Source: Chitinophaga filiformis
GTDB lineage: Bacteria > Bacteroidota > Bacteroidia > Chitinophagales > Chitinophagaceae
DNA length: 64,000 nucleotides
Assembly: GCF_900102545.1 (NCBI RefSeq)
Contig: NZ_FNBN01000003.1
Span: 219,330 to 283,329, forward strand
Reading direction: 5' to 3'
Shown piece by piece: positions 1-8,060 of the stretch. Every line of letters starts with the position of its first letter. Position 1 is the first letter of the stretch. The translations under genes were made by a program, and so were the position numbers. The notes under the pieces are model-generated. The model did no database searches. It was not told the origin of the DNA and was given only the letters and a program-made list of their open reading frames with translations.

Positions 1-116
1 GGAGCAGCTTTCTTAGCAGCGGCTTTTTTAGGAGCAGCTTTCTTAGCAGCAGCTTTTTTCTTAGGAGCAGCCTTTTTAGCAGCAGCTTTTTTAGCCGCTT
101 TCTTAATTGTTGCCAT
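1..116 (-). CDS. Histone H1-like Lys/Ala-rich protein (partial)
   Basis: Only the first 38 codons are in the window; the gene runs off the left edge. The visible N-terminus is MATIKKAAKKAA followed by tandem KKAA/KKAAP blocks, that is, almost only Lys, Ala and Pro. This composition is that of bacterial histone-H1-like DNA-binding tails, which bind DNA through positive charge and lack a fold. It lies 73 bp downstream of rpmA on the same strand and may be transcribed with the L21-L27 operon. The DNA is itself repetitive (gcagcttttttagcagc-type units), so repeat number may vary between strains. A ribosomal or other protein with an H1-like tail cannot be excluded because the C-terminus is missing. 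Confidence 0.7.
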   Translation of the reverse strand, partial: MATIKKAAKKAAAKKAAPKKKAAAKKAAPKKAAAKKAA

Positions 117-189
117 TGTTTTTTGAATTTTGGGTTAGTAATTAAAATTGGGTATTAAAAAAAACTTTATGGCAAACACTGTTCCAGAC

Positions 190-462
190 TTACGCCTGGG
201 CAGTGGTGTCAAGTGATTTTACGGAAACGATGGTTCTATTATCACGTCCCTTTCTGAATTCCACAACACCATCAGCTACAGCGAAAATGGTAAAATCTCT
301 ACCAATTCCTACATTCTGTCCAGGATGATAAACGGTACCGCGCTGGCGAATAATAATGTTGCCAGATACGGCTGCCTGACCACCAAATATTTTTACTCCC
401 AGCCTTTTGCTCTGGGAATCACGGCCGTTCTTAACGCTACCTTCACCTTTTTTATGTGCCAT
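190..462 (-). CDS. rpmA: 50S ribosomal protein L27
   Basis: Large-subunit ribosomal protein L27, whose N-terminal tail reaches the peptidyl-transferase centre. The 90-residue product begins [22 protein letters not shown], the family signature, and continues with the conserved [10 protein letters not shown] and PGxNVGxGRDxTxFA segments. Length is normal. It starts directly with MAHKKG, so there is no sign of the cleaved N-terminal extension found in Firmicutes. It lies 36 bp downstream of rplU on the same strand, the usual rplU-rpmA order. Confidence 0.97.
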   Translation of the reverse strand: MAHKKGEGSVKNGRDSQSKRLGVKIFGGQAAVSGNIIIRQRGTVYHPGQNVGIGRDFTIFAVADGVVEFRKGRDNRTIVSVKSLDTTAQA

Positions 463-498
463 TTCTTATGTAAGGTTTAAAACTTTATCAATTAATAA

Positions 499-801
499 TT
501 AAGCAATCTCGTTGATCCGGATCTTCGTAAAGTGTGTACGGTGACCAACTTTCTTTCTGAAACCTTTTCTGCGTTTCATTTTGAAAGCAATTACCTTATC
601 ACCCTGAACGTGGCTCAGGATCTCTGCTTTAACCACTGATTTTACATCAGTACCAACGGTCAGCTGGCCGCCATTATCTATTAACAGCACTTCAGAGAAC
701 TGCACTTTATCTCCAATATTTCCCTGCAACTGCTGTACAAAGATTTCCTGGTCTTTTTGTACTTTGAATTGCTGACCTGCGATTTTTACAACTGCAAACA
801 T
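499..801 (-). CDS. rplU: 50S ribosomal protein L21
   Basis: Large-subunit ribosomal protein L21, which binds 23S rRNA. The 100-residue protein starts MFAVVKIAGQQFKVQ, has the VGDKVxFxEVLLI-like core and ends with the basic KMKRRKGFRKKVGHRTHFTKI segment that carries the family signature. Length is normal. It is the first gene of the rplU-rpmA operon; a Bacteroidota-type promoter (825-855) sits just upstream, implying a very short leader and no room for an autoregulatory L21 leader structure. Confidence 0.97.
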   Translation of the reverse strand: MFAVVKIAGQQFKVQKDQEIFVQQLQGNIGDKVQFSEVLLIDNGGQLTVGTDVKSVVKAEILSHVQGDKVIAFKMKRRKGFRKKVGHRTHFTKIRINEIA

Positions 802-824
802 AGTTATCCAAAAATAATTTCCTG

Positions 825-855
825 CAAAAGTAGGATTTGTTTTCTAATTGACAAA
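825..855 (-). promoter_or_regulatory. Promoter of rplU-rpmA
   Basis: On the minus strand the sequence reads TTTG (852-855), 19 bp spacer including one flanking base, then TACTTTTG (825-832), matching the Bacteroidota sigma-A consensus TTTG/TAnnTTTG. It is about 25 bp upstream of the rplU start, so the predicted leader is under 25 nt. Seen directly; activity is inferred. Confidence 0.6.
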
Positions 856-1076
856 GTTTTCTCAGCTTTTTGCTATCAGCCTGTAAACAGACTGATTCCG
901 CTGAGAATTACAATTTATATTTTCAAAGATACATACTTTATTTTAATATAGTTGATTGTAATCACTATATATACTACTGTTTTCGCTGATAAATCCAGCC
1001 TCCGGGAGCTGCGCCACATACTCACAAATACCTGTGAACCCTTGCAATATGGGCTTTTATAACAATTTTTATTTTA

Positions 1077-1084
1077 TACATTTG
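1077..1084 (+). promoter_or_regulatory. Candidate -7 element for the GH3-family gene
   Basis: TACATTTG matches TAnnTTTG and lies 28 bp before the ATG at 1113. No good TTTG is visible at the expected -33 distance, so this rests on the -7 element alone. The gap 856-1076 upstream holds nothing else recognisable. Confidence 0.35.
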
Positions 1085-1112
1085 TCCTTTCACTTATCCT
1101 AAAATAAAAGGC

Positions 1113-2606
1113 ATGAAGCTTAAATCACTGCTTGCCAAACCATTTGCTTCCATCATAGCCAACAAGATCAGGAAGGAAATGCAACGGGCGGTAGAAGACC
1201 AGGAGGCAATTCTGGAGGAGTTGATAAAAACAGGCAGGAAGACCGAGTTTGGAAAAGATCATCATTTCGACAATATCAATAATTACAATGATTTCAAACA
1301 GGCAGTACCTGTCAGGGATTACGAGCAGTTCAAGCCCTATATTAATAAAATAAAGGACGGTAAACAGAACGTATTATGGAAAGGACAGCCTATTTACCTG
1401 GCTAAGACTTCCGGTACAACGAGTGGTGTAAAGTACATTCCTATTACAAAAGACTCTGTTTCCAATCATATAGATACAGCCCGCAATGCGTTGCTGATGT
1501 ATATGGCGGAAACCGGGAAAACTGAGTTTGCCAGCGGAAAGCTCATTTTCCTGTCCGGCTCTCCCGTGCTGGAAAGAGTAGGAGGCATTCCTTATGGTCG
1601 CCTGAGTGGTATTGTGAACCATCACGTACCCCGTTATCTGCGCACCAATCAGCTGCCTTCATATGAAACTAATTGTATAGAAGACTGGGAAACCAAGTTG
1701 GATAAGATTGTCGACGAAACCATTGATCAGGATATGACGCTGATCAGCGGCATCCCACCATGGATGCAGATGTATTTTGACAGGCTGATTGAAAGAAGCG
1801 GAAAACCGGTAGGGGAGCTGTTCAAGAACCTGGACGTACTGGTATATGGCGGTGTGAACTTTGAACCTTACCGCGCAAAACTGTTGGCTTCCGTTGGTCG
1901 CCCGATCAATACAATTGAGACTTTCCCGGCATCTGAGGGCTTCTTCGCATTCCAGGATACACAGGAACATAAAGGATTATTGCTGAATACCAACTCAGGT
2001 ATCTTCTATGAATTTATTCCTGCGAATGAAATATTTGATCCGAATCCTACCCGTTTATCTCTCAGGGATGTACAGGTAGGCGTGAACTATGCGCTGGTAG
2101 TAAGTACCAACGCGGGTTTGTGGGGATACAATATCGGTGATACCGTGAAGTTTGTATCCACTAATCCTTATCGTTTGCTGGTAACAGGCCGTATCAAACA
2201 CTTTATTTCCGCGTTCGGAGAGCATGTGATCGGAGAGGAAGTAGAGTATAGCCTGATGAAGGCCGCAAAGGAAGAAAATGTGCATATCACAGAGTTTACC
2301 GTGGCTCCAATGGTAGCGCCGCAGGACGGACTGCCTTATCACGAGTGGTTTGTGGAATTTGAAAATCCGCCTGCCGACCTGGCTGCTTTTTCGAAAAAAG
2401 TAGACGGATACATGCAGGAAAAGAATATTTATTATAATGATCTGTTGACAGGAAATATCCTGCAACCCCTGAAGATCAGATCGGTGCGCAAGCATGGTTT
2501 TATTGATTATATGAAGTCTGTAGGTAAACTTGGTGGACAGAATAAGGTACCCCGTTTAAGTAATGACAGATCATTAGCAGATGAATTGAGCAAGTTCCTT
2601 CAGTAA
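1113..2606 (+). CDS. GH3 auxin-responsive-promoter family protein (acyl-adenylating enzyme)
   Basis: The 497-residue protein belongs to the GH3 superfamily, ANL-type enzymes that in plants adenylate jasmonate or auxin and join it to amino acids. The ATP-loop TSGTTSGVKYIPIT is at residues 99-112. Other GH3 hallmarks are the FPASEGFFAFQ region near residue 272, the Y/F-rich GDTVKFVSTNPYRLLVTGRIKHFISAFGEH hinge (broken here only by description) around 345-375 and a compact C-terminal domain. Bacterial members are common in Bacteroidota but their substrates are unknown. It is separated from dxr by about 100 bp on the same strand and may be co-transcribed with it. Family assignment is firm; the reaction is not. 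Confidence 0.85.
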   Translation: MKLKSLLAKPFASIIANKIRKEMQRAVEDQEAILEELIKTGRKTEFGKDHHFDNINNYNDFKQAVPVRDYEQFKPYINKIKDGKQNVLWKGQPIYLAKTSGTTSGVKYIPITKDSVSNHIDTARNALLMYMAETGKTEFASGKLIFLSGSPVLERVGGIPYGRLSGIVNHHVPRYLRTNQLPSYETNCIEDWETKLDKIVDETIDQDMTLISGIPPWMQMYFDRLIERSGKPVGELFKNLDVLVYGGVNFEPYRAKLLASVGRPINTIETFPASEGFFAFQDTQEHKGLLLNTNSGIFYEFIPANEIFDPNPTRLSLRDVQVGVNYALVVSTNAGLWGYNIGDTVKFVSTNPYRLLVTGRIKHFISAFGEHVIGEEVEYSLMKAAKEENVHITEFTVAPMVAPQDGLPYHEWFVEFENPPADLAAFSKKVDGYMQEKNIYYNDLLTGNILQPLKIRSVRKHGFIDYMKSVGKLGGQNKVPRLSNDRSLADELSKFLQ

Positions 2607-2707
2607 GAACTTTTTGCCGGGAATTAGTAATGAAGAATAAGAGGATAGTACTCCTTCCTCTTAAATCCGACATCCCTAATTCTCTTATTTCCCTTATTAT
2701 TGCATCA

Positions 2708-3874
2708 ATGAGTAAGAAGAACATAGCCATATTTGGCTCCACAGGATCTATTGGCATCCAGGCACTGGAGGTGATTGAAGCACATCCTGACAAGTTCAGT
2801 GTGGAAGTATTGACCGGCGGACAGAACGCCGCACTGTTAATTGAACAGGCTCTGAAGTTTCGTCCGAACGCCGTTGTGATAGCCGATGACACACAATATG
2901 AGAAGGTTAAGGAAGCACTATTCGATAAAGGGATAAAGGTATTCGCGGGCGCCAAAGCGATGGTAGAAGTGGCTGCCTGGAGTAATATAGATATGATGTT
3001 GGCTGCTGTAATGGGGTTTGCCGGTCTGGCGCCTACCCTGGCAGCTATTGAACAAGGTACACCTATTGCCTTGGCCAACAAGGAAACCCTGGTGGTAGCC
3101 GGAGATATCGTAATGGCAGCTGCTGCCAGGAGAAACGTGCCGATAATCCCTGTAGATTCTGAGCATTCCGCTATTTTCCAATGTCTGCTGGGTGAGTCGC
3201 TCAGCAAAGTGGACAAGGTGATCCTGACCGCTTCCGGCGGACCTTTCCTTGGTAAGAAACCTAACTTCCTCATCAACGTGAAGAAAGATCATGCGCTCCA
3301 GCATCCTAACTGGAGAATGGGCGCCAAGATCACGATCGACTGTGCAACCCTCATGAATAAAGGTCTGGAGATGATCGAGGCCCGCTGGTTGTTCAATCTG
3401 CCACCAGATAAGATCGAAGTAGTGATACATCCTCAGTCAATTATCCACTCTATGGTAGAGTTTATTGACGGATCGGTGAAAGCGCAGCTGGGTGTGCCTG
3501 ACATGAAATTACCTATACAATTGGCTTTAGGATTTCCAGAGAGATTAGCCAACGATTTCCCAAAATTCTCTTTCAAGAATAATCCTACGCTAACATTCGA
3601 ACAGCCTGATACCAAGACTTTCCGCAACCTTGCCATCGCTATTGAGGCGATGCACAAAGGCGGAAATGCTGCCTGTGTAATGAATGCTGCCAACGAAGAA
3701 GTAGTACATGCCTTCCTGAAGAACAGGATTGGTTTCCTGCAAATGACAGAGGTGATCGAAGAGATTATGGTGAAGGTGCCATTCGTTGAAAAACCCACAT
3801 TGCACGACTACTATGAAAGCGACCAGGCTGCCAGAGAATACGCGAATTCTATGATCAATGCGATCGTAATTTAA
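2708..3874 (+). CDS. dxr: 1-deoxy-D-xylulose 5-phosphate reductoisomerase
   Basis: Second enzyme of the MEP isoprenoid pathway: it converts DXP to 2-C-methyl-D-erythritol 4-phosphate with NADPH and a divalent metal. The reading frame is open from 2630, but the ATG at 2708 was chosen because the protein then begins MSKKNIAIFGSTGSIG, with the NADPH-binding GSTGSIG at residues 10-16; the preceding 26 codons do not look like this family. The metal ligands are in PVDSEHSAIFQ (D150, E152) and the C-terminal half has the expected MNKGLEMIEA and HPQSIIHSMVEF motifs. Length 388 residues is typical. It lies between the GH3-family gene and rseP. Confidence 0.95.
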   Translation: MSKKNIAIFGSTGSIGIQALEVIEAHPDKFSVEVLTGGQNAALLIEQALKFRPNAVVIADDTQYEKVKEALFDKGIKVFAGAKAMVEVAAWSNIDMMLAAVMGFAGLAPTLAAIEQGTPIALANKETLVVAGDIVMAAAARRNVPIIPVDSEHSAIFQCLLGESLSKVDKVILTASGGPFLGKKPNFLINVKKDHALQHPNWRMGAKITIDCATLMNKGLEMIEARWLFNLPPDKIEVVIHPQSIIHSMVEFIDGSVKAQLGVPDMKLPIQLALGFPERLANDFPKFSFKNNPTLTFEQPDTKTFRNLAIAIEAMHKGGNAACVMNAANEEVVHAFLKNRIGFLQMTEVIEEIMVKVPFVEKPTLHDYYESDQAAREYANSMINAIVI

Positions 3875-3908
3875 TATTACATTAACGCTGTACTGCAGTT
3901 GAACCGCC

Positions 3909-3916
3909 TATATTTG
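3909..3916 (+). promoter_or_regulatory. Candidate -7 element for rseP
   Basis: TATATTTG matches TAnnTTTG and ends 52 bp before the rseP ATG, in the 94-bp gap after dxr. No convincing TTTG is seen at the -33 position, so confidence is moderate to low. Confidence 0.4.
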
Positions 3917-3968
3917 TCGGACATCTATAGATTATTAACATTATATATTTACTGTCAGATTCATCTAC

Positions 3969-5303
3969 ATGACCACACAAGAAATATTGGTAAAGGCCGG
4001 GCAGTTAATACTGTCACTCTCAATACTGGTAGTATTACATGAGCTTGGGCACTTTATCCCTGCCAAGCTTTTTAAAGCAAGGGTTGAAAAATTCTATCTG
4101 TTCTTTGATCCCTGGTTTTCCCTGTTTAAGAAGAAGAAAGGAGACACAGAATATGGTATAGGTTGGTTACCCCTCGGTGGATATGTGAAAATATCCGGTA
4201 TGGTGGATGAGAGCATGGACCGTGAGCAGATGGCCAAACCACCCCAACCCTGGGAATTCCGCTCCAAACCAGCCTGGCAGCGTCTGATCATTATGATAGG
4301 TGGTGTGACTGTCAACCTGATACTCGGTTTCCTGATATACGCCATGATGCTCTGGCATTGGGGCGAAAGCTACCTGCCTACCAAGAACCTGACCTACGGT
4401 ATAGCCGTAGATTCCCTGGCAAGCAGCATTGGTTTACGCGACGGAGATATGGTCCTGTCTGTTAACCATCAGCCTGTTGAAAACTTCAAAGCCATCCCTG
4501 CCGAGATCATCCTTCGTGAAGCTACCAGCATACAGGTTTCACGCGATGGTAAACCGCTGGATATCAAAATCCCTTCTGGTTTCATCCGTGAAATGATCAA
4601 AAAGAAAGGTACTTTGATGGAGGTACGTGTTCCCTTCACTGTAGATAGCGTGTTACCGAAATCTGCCGCTGAAAAAGCTGGTATTCGTAAAGGCGATAAG
4701 ACTTTGACTGTCAATGGTCAGCCTGGTTATTATTTCCATGAATTCAAAAAAGCTTTACAGGCATATAAGAACAAAACTGTTCCGGTACAGGTATTACGCA
4801 ACGGAGACACACTTCAGTTATTCGCCCATGTACCAGAGACAGGTATGTTAGGTATGGCTCCAGCCAGTCCGGACAAGGATTTCAAACTGGCTACCCGTGA
4901 GTACACTTTCTTTGAGGCAATCCCTGCAGGTTTTTCCAAATGTATCAGTACGCTGGTGAAATATGTGCAGCAGTTGCGCCTGATCTTCGTATCCAAAGAA
5001 GTAAAGGCGAATGAGTCATTAGGAGGTTTTATCAGCATCGGTAACCTGTTCCCTGCTCATTGGGACTGGATCGCCTTCTGGGAAATGACAGCTTTGCTGT
5101 CTATCATCCTGGCATTTATGAATATCCTGCCGATTCCGGCCCTGGATGGTGGTCACGTACTCTTCCTGCTGTACGAGATCATTACAGGTCGTAAGCCTAG
5201 TGAGAAGTTCCTGGAATATGCGCAGATTGTGGGTATGGTTATCCTGTTTGGCTTGCTGATATATGCGAATGGACTGGATATATGGAGGAGTTTATTTAAA
5301 TAG
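3969..5303 (+). CDS. rseP: Site-2 intramembrane zinc protease RseP
   Basis: Inner-membrane metalloprotease that cuts transmembrane segments of anti-sigma factors and leftover signal peptides. The first membrane helix carries the zinc motif HELGH at residues 24-28. The third zinc ligand lies in the LDG motif of a later helix, NILPIPALDGGHVLF, around residues 385-399. Two PDZ-like stretches sit between them (roughly 125-210 and 215-295), where E. coli RseP also has two. The 444-residue length fits. It follows dxr on the same strand, an association also seen in other bacteria. A strong terminator follows at 5326. Confidence 0.93.
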   Translation: MTTQEILVKAGQLILSLSILVVLHELGHFIPAKLFKARVEKFYLFFDPWFSLFKKKKGDTEYGIGWLPLGGYVKISGMVDESMDREQMAKPPQPWEFRSKPAWQRLIIMIGGVTVNLILGFLIYAMMLWHWGESYLPTKNLTYGIAVDSLASSIGLRDGDMVLSVNHQPVENFKAIPAEIILREATSIQVSRDGKPLDIKIPSGFIREMIKKKGTLMEVRVPFTVDSVLPKSAAEKAGIRKGDKTLTVNGQPGYYFHEFKKALQAYKNKTVPVQVLRNGDTLQLFAHVPETGMLGMAPASPDKDFKLATREYTFFEAIPAGFSKCISTLVKYVQQLRLIFVSKEVKANESLGGFISIGNLFPAHWDWIAFWEMTALLSIILAFMNILPIPALDGGHVLFLLYEIITGRKPSEKFLEYAQIVGMVILFGLLIYANGLDIWRSLFK

Positions 5304-5325
5304 CTGATAATCAGTTTGAGTATTG

Positions 5326-5357
5326 AAAAAGAGGCCTTTCATGGCCTCTTTTTTTAT
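5326..5357 (+). terminator. Intrinsic terminator after rseP
   Basis: AAAAAGAGGCC, loop tttcat, GGCCTCTTTTTTT: an 11-bp stem ending in a T-tract, 22 bp after the rseP stop codon. Confidence 0.85.
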
Positions 5358-5427
5358 GTGGTGAATTTGCTTCACGGCGTTATTGGCAAAATGTTGTTGT
5401 TTGTTCGTACATAAAGTACATTGGCTT

Positions 5428-5570
5428 GTTCCAGGTCCAACTTAAAGGCATGTATGCGCCGTATATAAGCCATGTATACGCCATATTTAAGGCGTACTTT
5501 ACTTTCTTTATGTCCACGTATAAGGCATATATACGGCATTTTTAAGGCATGTATAAAGCGTACCTGGCCC
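5428..5570. repeat. Array of thirteen 11-bp phased degenerate repeats
   Basis: The 143 bp divide without remainder into thirteen consecutive 11-mers, twelve ending in C and eleven in GC or CC, for example atgtatgcgcc, gtatataagcc, atgtatacgcc, atatttaaggc, acgtataaggc, atatatacggc, atttttaaggc, atgtataaagc. An approximate consensus is RTNTWTAAGGC. One unit (5494-5504) departs most. No open reading frame uses it. The array lies between the rseP terminator and the ssrA promoter. A related, shorter array occurs at 21569-21672. Function unknown. Confidence 0.75.
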
Positions 5571-5640
5571 TATTGAATACAAATATCGGTCAATTCTCCT
5601 GCATTAGCCCTTACTGTGATGGAATTTCGTTAGAATGTTG

Positions 5641-5648
5641 TACCTTTG
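5641..5648 (+). promoter_or_regulatory. -7 element of the ssrA promoter
   Basis: TACCTTTG matches TAnnTTTG and ends 19 bp before the first base of mature tmRNA at 5668, the distance expected for a precursor with a short 5' leader. The -33 region (about 5615-5622) has only a weak TGTG. Confidence 0.5.
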
Positions 5649-5667
5649 TAAGCTGCGAAAGCAAACT

Positions 5668-6043
5668 GGGGTCGCCTGGTTTTGACAGCATAGATCTTTG
5701 AGAGTGTAAGCATGTCGTGCGTTGTATAATTAGCACGTAAATCTGAATATACAACCTTTAAATGGCGAATCTAACTACGCCATGGCTGCCTAATCAGCGA
5801 TTAGCGCACCCATTTTGGCCGCCGCAAGTTCCCGTCTGCTAGAACTGCCGCCGCCTAAATCAAAACCTTAGCGGAATAGGTACTTATGGTTTCCGTGAGT
5901 GGGTACCGAAATAACAACGGATAAGGACCAGGCTGGTTAGTTGCGCCCCTGGCAAGGTTCCGACACACTAATGCGCAAATAAACATGTAGAAAGCTTTCG
6001 GCGAATATGTTTGGACGCGGGTTCGATTCCCGCCGACTCCACA
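5668..6043 (+). ncRNA. ssrA: Transfer-messenger RNA
   Basis: One-piece tmRNA that rescues stalled ribosomes. The 5' end GGGGTCG pairs with CGACTCC at 6034-6040 to form the acceptor stem. The T-arm is GCGGGTTCGATTCCCGC at 6017-6033. The resume codon is at 5764; the coding part 5764-5793 reads GESNYAMAA then TAA, close to the Bacteroidota tag ending YAMAA. The 3' end is followed by ACA, so a full CCA is not encoded and must be added. The 3' part of ssrA is a well-known integration target, and an accessory region begins directly after it. Confidence 0.95.
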
Positions 6044-6070
6044 GAATAGATTTCAATCTGTAAAAATTGA

Positions 6071-6098
6071 AAGCCATCTTCCCAGGATGGCTTTTTTT
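6071..6098 (+). terminator. Intrinsic terminator of ssrA
   Basis: AAGCCATC (6071-6078), loop ttcccag, GATGGCTT (6086-6093) followed by a T-tract. It lies 28 bp after the tmRNA 3' end. Confidence 0.85.
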
Positions 6099-6156
6099 AT
6101 TCGATAAATTGTTTATCTCCAATAAATTAACCAATCCAGGAAGGGCACTTAAGTTT

Positions 6157-7167
6157 ATGAGACTGCATACATCGTTGATAAATGAAATTAAAGTGCTGAT
6201 CTCCCAAAGTAGGGAACAGGCTGTTCGTGCTGTGGATCATGCCCGGGTGCTGATGTACTGGAATATAGGCAAGCGTATTTTTGAAGAAGAGCAGGCCGGT
6301 AAAGAACGGGCTGAATATGGATCGTATCTTCTTAAATCATTATCAGAAGCCTTACAACCGGAATTTGGAAGTGGTTTTTCGGTACGTCAGTTGGAACGAT
6401 ACAGGCAATTTTACAGAATGTATCCAAATACGTCCGCACTGCGGACGCAATTCGCATGGACACATTATAAGCTGCTGATATCAATTGATAATGAGAAAAA
6501 AAGGGAATACTACCAATTAGAAGCAGCAAATAATAATTGGACCGCTCGTCAACTGGAGCGGCAAATTAACTCCCAGTTGTATGAAAGACTTCTCTTGAGC
6601 AATGATAAAGAAAGCGTATTGGCTGTAGCGCGTAGAGAAAAAATGCCATTAAGTCCAAGCGAGATCATTAAAGATCCGATGATATTAGAATTCCTGGGTT
6701 TAAAACGCGAAGCCGCCTATTACGAAAAGGATTTGGAATTGGCGCTGATTACTCACCTTCAGGACTTCCTGTTGGAACTAGGAAATGGTTTTTCATTTGT
6801 TGCCCGTCAAAAGCGTATGCATATAGAGGGGGATGAGTTTTTTGTTGATCTCGTATTTTATAACCGGTTATTACAAAGCTTTGTGTTGTTTGAAATCAAA
6901 ACCCATAAACTTACGCATCAGGATTTAGGGCAACTGCAGATGTACGTGAACTATTATGATCGTTTTGAAAAGCAGGATTTTGAAAATCCTACTATTGGGG
7001 TGTTGCTATGTGCTGATAAAAACGATGCTATGGTAAAAATAACTCTCCCGGAAGATAATAAGTCGATTGTGGCGAGTAAATATCAGCTATACCTGCCTAC
7101 GGAGCAGCAGTTATTGGATGAGTTGAAAAGTGAATTGGATAAGTTGAAGGAGAGTGATAATAGTTAG
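6157..7167 (+). CDS. DUF1016/YhcG-family PD-(D/E)XK nuclease
   Basis: The 336-residue protein matches the DUF1016 (YhcG) family: an N-terminal helical DNA-binding-like domain (LINEIKVLISQSREQAVRAV, then YWNIGKRIFEEEQ) and a C-terminal PD-(D/E)XK nuclease domain. In the latter, FVDLVFYN supplies the acidic residue and FEIKTHK the E-x-K, near residues 225-250. The frame is open from 6067, inside the ssrA terminator; the ATG at 6157 is preferred because the family begins at MRLHTSLINEI and a purine-rich AGGAAGGG precedes it. Homologues are often found within or near type I restriction loci; here hsdM is 1.6 kb downstream. The biological role of the family is not settled. Confidence 0.88.
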   Translation: MRLHTSLINEIKVLISQSREQAVRAVDHARVLMYWNIGKRIFEEEQAGKERAEYGSYLLKSLSEALQPEFGSGFSVRQLERYRQFYRMYPNTSALRTQFAWTHYKLLISIDNEKKREYYQLEAANNNWTARQLERQINSQLYERLLLSNDKESVLAVARREKMPLSPSEIIKDPMILEFLGLKREAAYYEKDLELALITHLQDFLLELGNGFSFVARQKRMHIEGDEFFVDLVFYNRLLQSFVLFEIKTHKLTHQDLGQLQMYVNYYDRFEKQDFENPTIGVLLCADKNDAMVKITLPEDNKSIVASKYQLYLPTEQQLLDELKSELDKLKESDNS

Positions 7168-7280
7168 AAGATCCTAAAAATGTATTGTATTAATGCAACA
7201 ACCATTAGATAATGGTCATTCTGTTTTAACTTTCCAACGAACTTGTCGTGACAAGAATACAGTACCGTTGGCCTGACTTG

Positions 7281-7421
7281 ATGAACAAGCAGTACCTTGG
7301 AGTAGAGTGGACAGGTAGATCATGTCGCCATCCAAGATCATTTTGGGGGGCGTCAGCATTTTTTTTTGATAACTGGCGCAGGCAATGGTTTCCGGAAAAA
7401 AAGATGGAAGTAGGTTCTTGA
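7281..7421 (+). CDS. Possible 46-residue Trp-rich small protein
   Basis: An ATG-started frame of 46 codons with four Trp residues (VEWTG, FWGAS, DNWRRQWFPEKK) ends 12 bp before the next gene. It contains a G6 run and a T9 run, both prone to slippage. I do not recognise it. It may be a real leader gene, a decayed fragment or a chance frame. The rest of 7168-7433 holds only a short inverted repeat (cttgtc-gt-gacaag near 7230). Confidence 0.2.
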   Translation: MNKQYLGVEWTGRSCRHPRSFWGASAFFFDNWRRQWFPEKKMEVGS

Positions 7422-7433
7422 TAAATATTCTAT

Positions 7434-7958
7434 ATGGATCTGATATTTGAAATGCTTATTCCTTCCGGCATAGACGTTCCCGGCATCACATTCAGAGAGC
7501 CTTTCTATGAGTGGCAGGGGGAAAGATATCCTCAGGGACCGCCAGAGACTAGCTTTGGTTCAAATTTTAAACTCGTTTACGGGCAAATACCTGACTTTGT
7601 AAAAAATAAAATACCTGTTGCATATGCCTCCGTTGACTGGCAGTGCATTTGCGTGAAAGGTTCCGGACTGGATTTGTACGGACATAAGCTCTGGATGGAT
7701 CTCCCTGAAGATGAAGAACCCGAAGATCCCGAAGAAGAGCATTTTACCTTAAGGGACCTGCTGCATACAATCTGTACACGTCGCAAATGGATTATTGTAA
7801 TTGATATCGATGAGGCATTTGAAGTCATGCCATCAGGCGGCCTTTCAGATGTAATAACAGCTTTGAATGGTGTTATAATAGGAGAAATAGAGGGTAAAGG
7901 ATTCCTGATCTGTGGAGAAGGTAGTGAACTTTGTCTGACTATCTCCGAAAATCCCTGA
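7434..7958 (+). CDS. Unknown acidic protein, 174 residues
   Basis: I do not recognise this protein. It has no signal peptide or membrane segment, and the middle is strongly acidic (LPEDEEPEDPEEEHF, about residues 89-103). The N-terminus MDLIFEMLIPSGIDVPG and the C-terminal half with alternating hydrophobic strands (WIIVIDIDEAFEV) suggest a small globular alpha/beta fold. Size, acidity and a lone position in an accessory region are like those of immunity or antitoxin proteins, but no toxin partner is next to it. It lies between the DUF1016 nuclease and a decayed glycosidase. Coding status is supported by an intact frame and normal codon usage. Confidence 0.6.
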   Translation: MDLIFEMLIPSGIDVPGITFREPFYEWQGERYPQGPPETSFGSNFKLVYGQIPDFVKNKIPVAYASVDWQCICVKGSGLDLYGHKLWMDLPEDEEPEDPEEEHFTLRDLLHTICTRRKWIIVIDIDEAFEVMPSGGLSDVITALNGVIIGEIEGKGFLICGEGSELCLTISENP

Positions 7959-8060
7959 TACTGAAAGGTCAGATAATTAGCATTGTGCTGATTGGCTGCG
8001 CCTCGCTCTTCATCATCATAAGCAGTACGTACCACCGCAACAAGCGTTAAACACACCAGC

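Noticed and set aside
757..951. Plus-strand frame of 64 codons
   Set aside because: It overlaps rplU and its promoter on the other strand and has no domain features.
2500..3276. Minus-strand frame of 258 codons
   Set aside because: It lies opposite dxr and the GH3-family gene; its sequence has no family likeness.
5428..5570. Possible CRISPR array
   Set aside because: Units are 11 bp and contiguous with no spacers, and there are no cas genes in the window.
6011..6043. att site: search for a direct repeat of the ssrA 3' end at the right side of the island
   Set aside because: No second copy was seen by eye in 6044-22000, so no att sites are annotated.
5937..6134. Minus-strand frame of 65 codons with WSRRESNPRP
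   Set aside because: It is antisense to the tmRNA 3' part; this peptide is a well-known false call opposite tRNA-like sequences.
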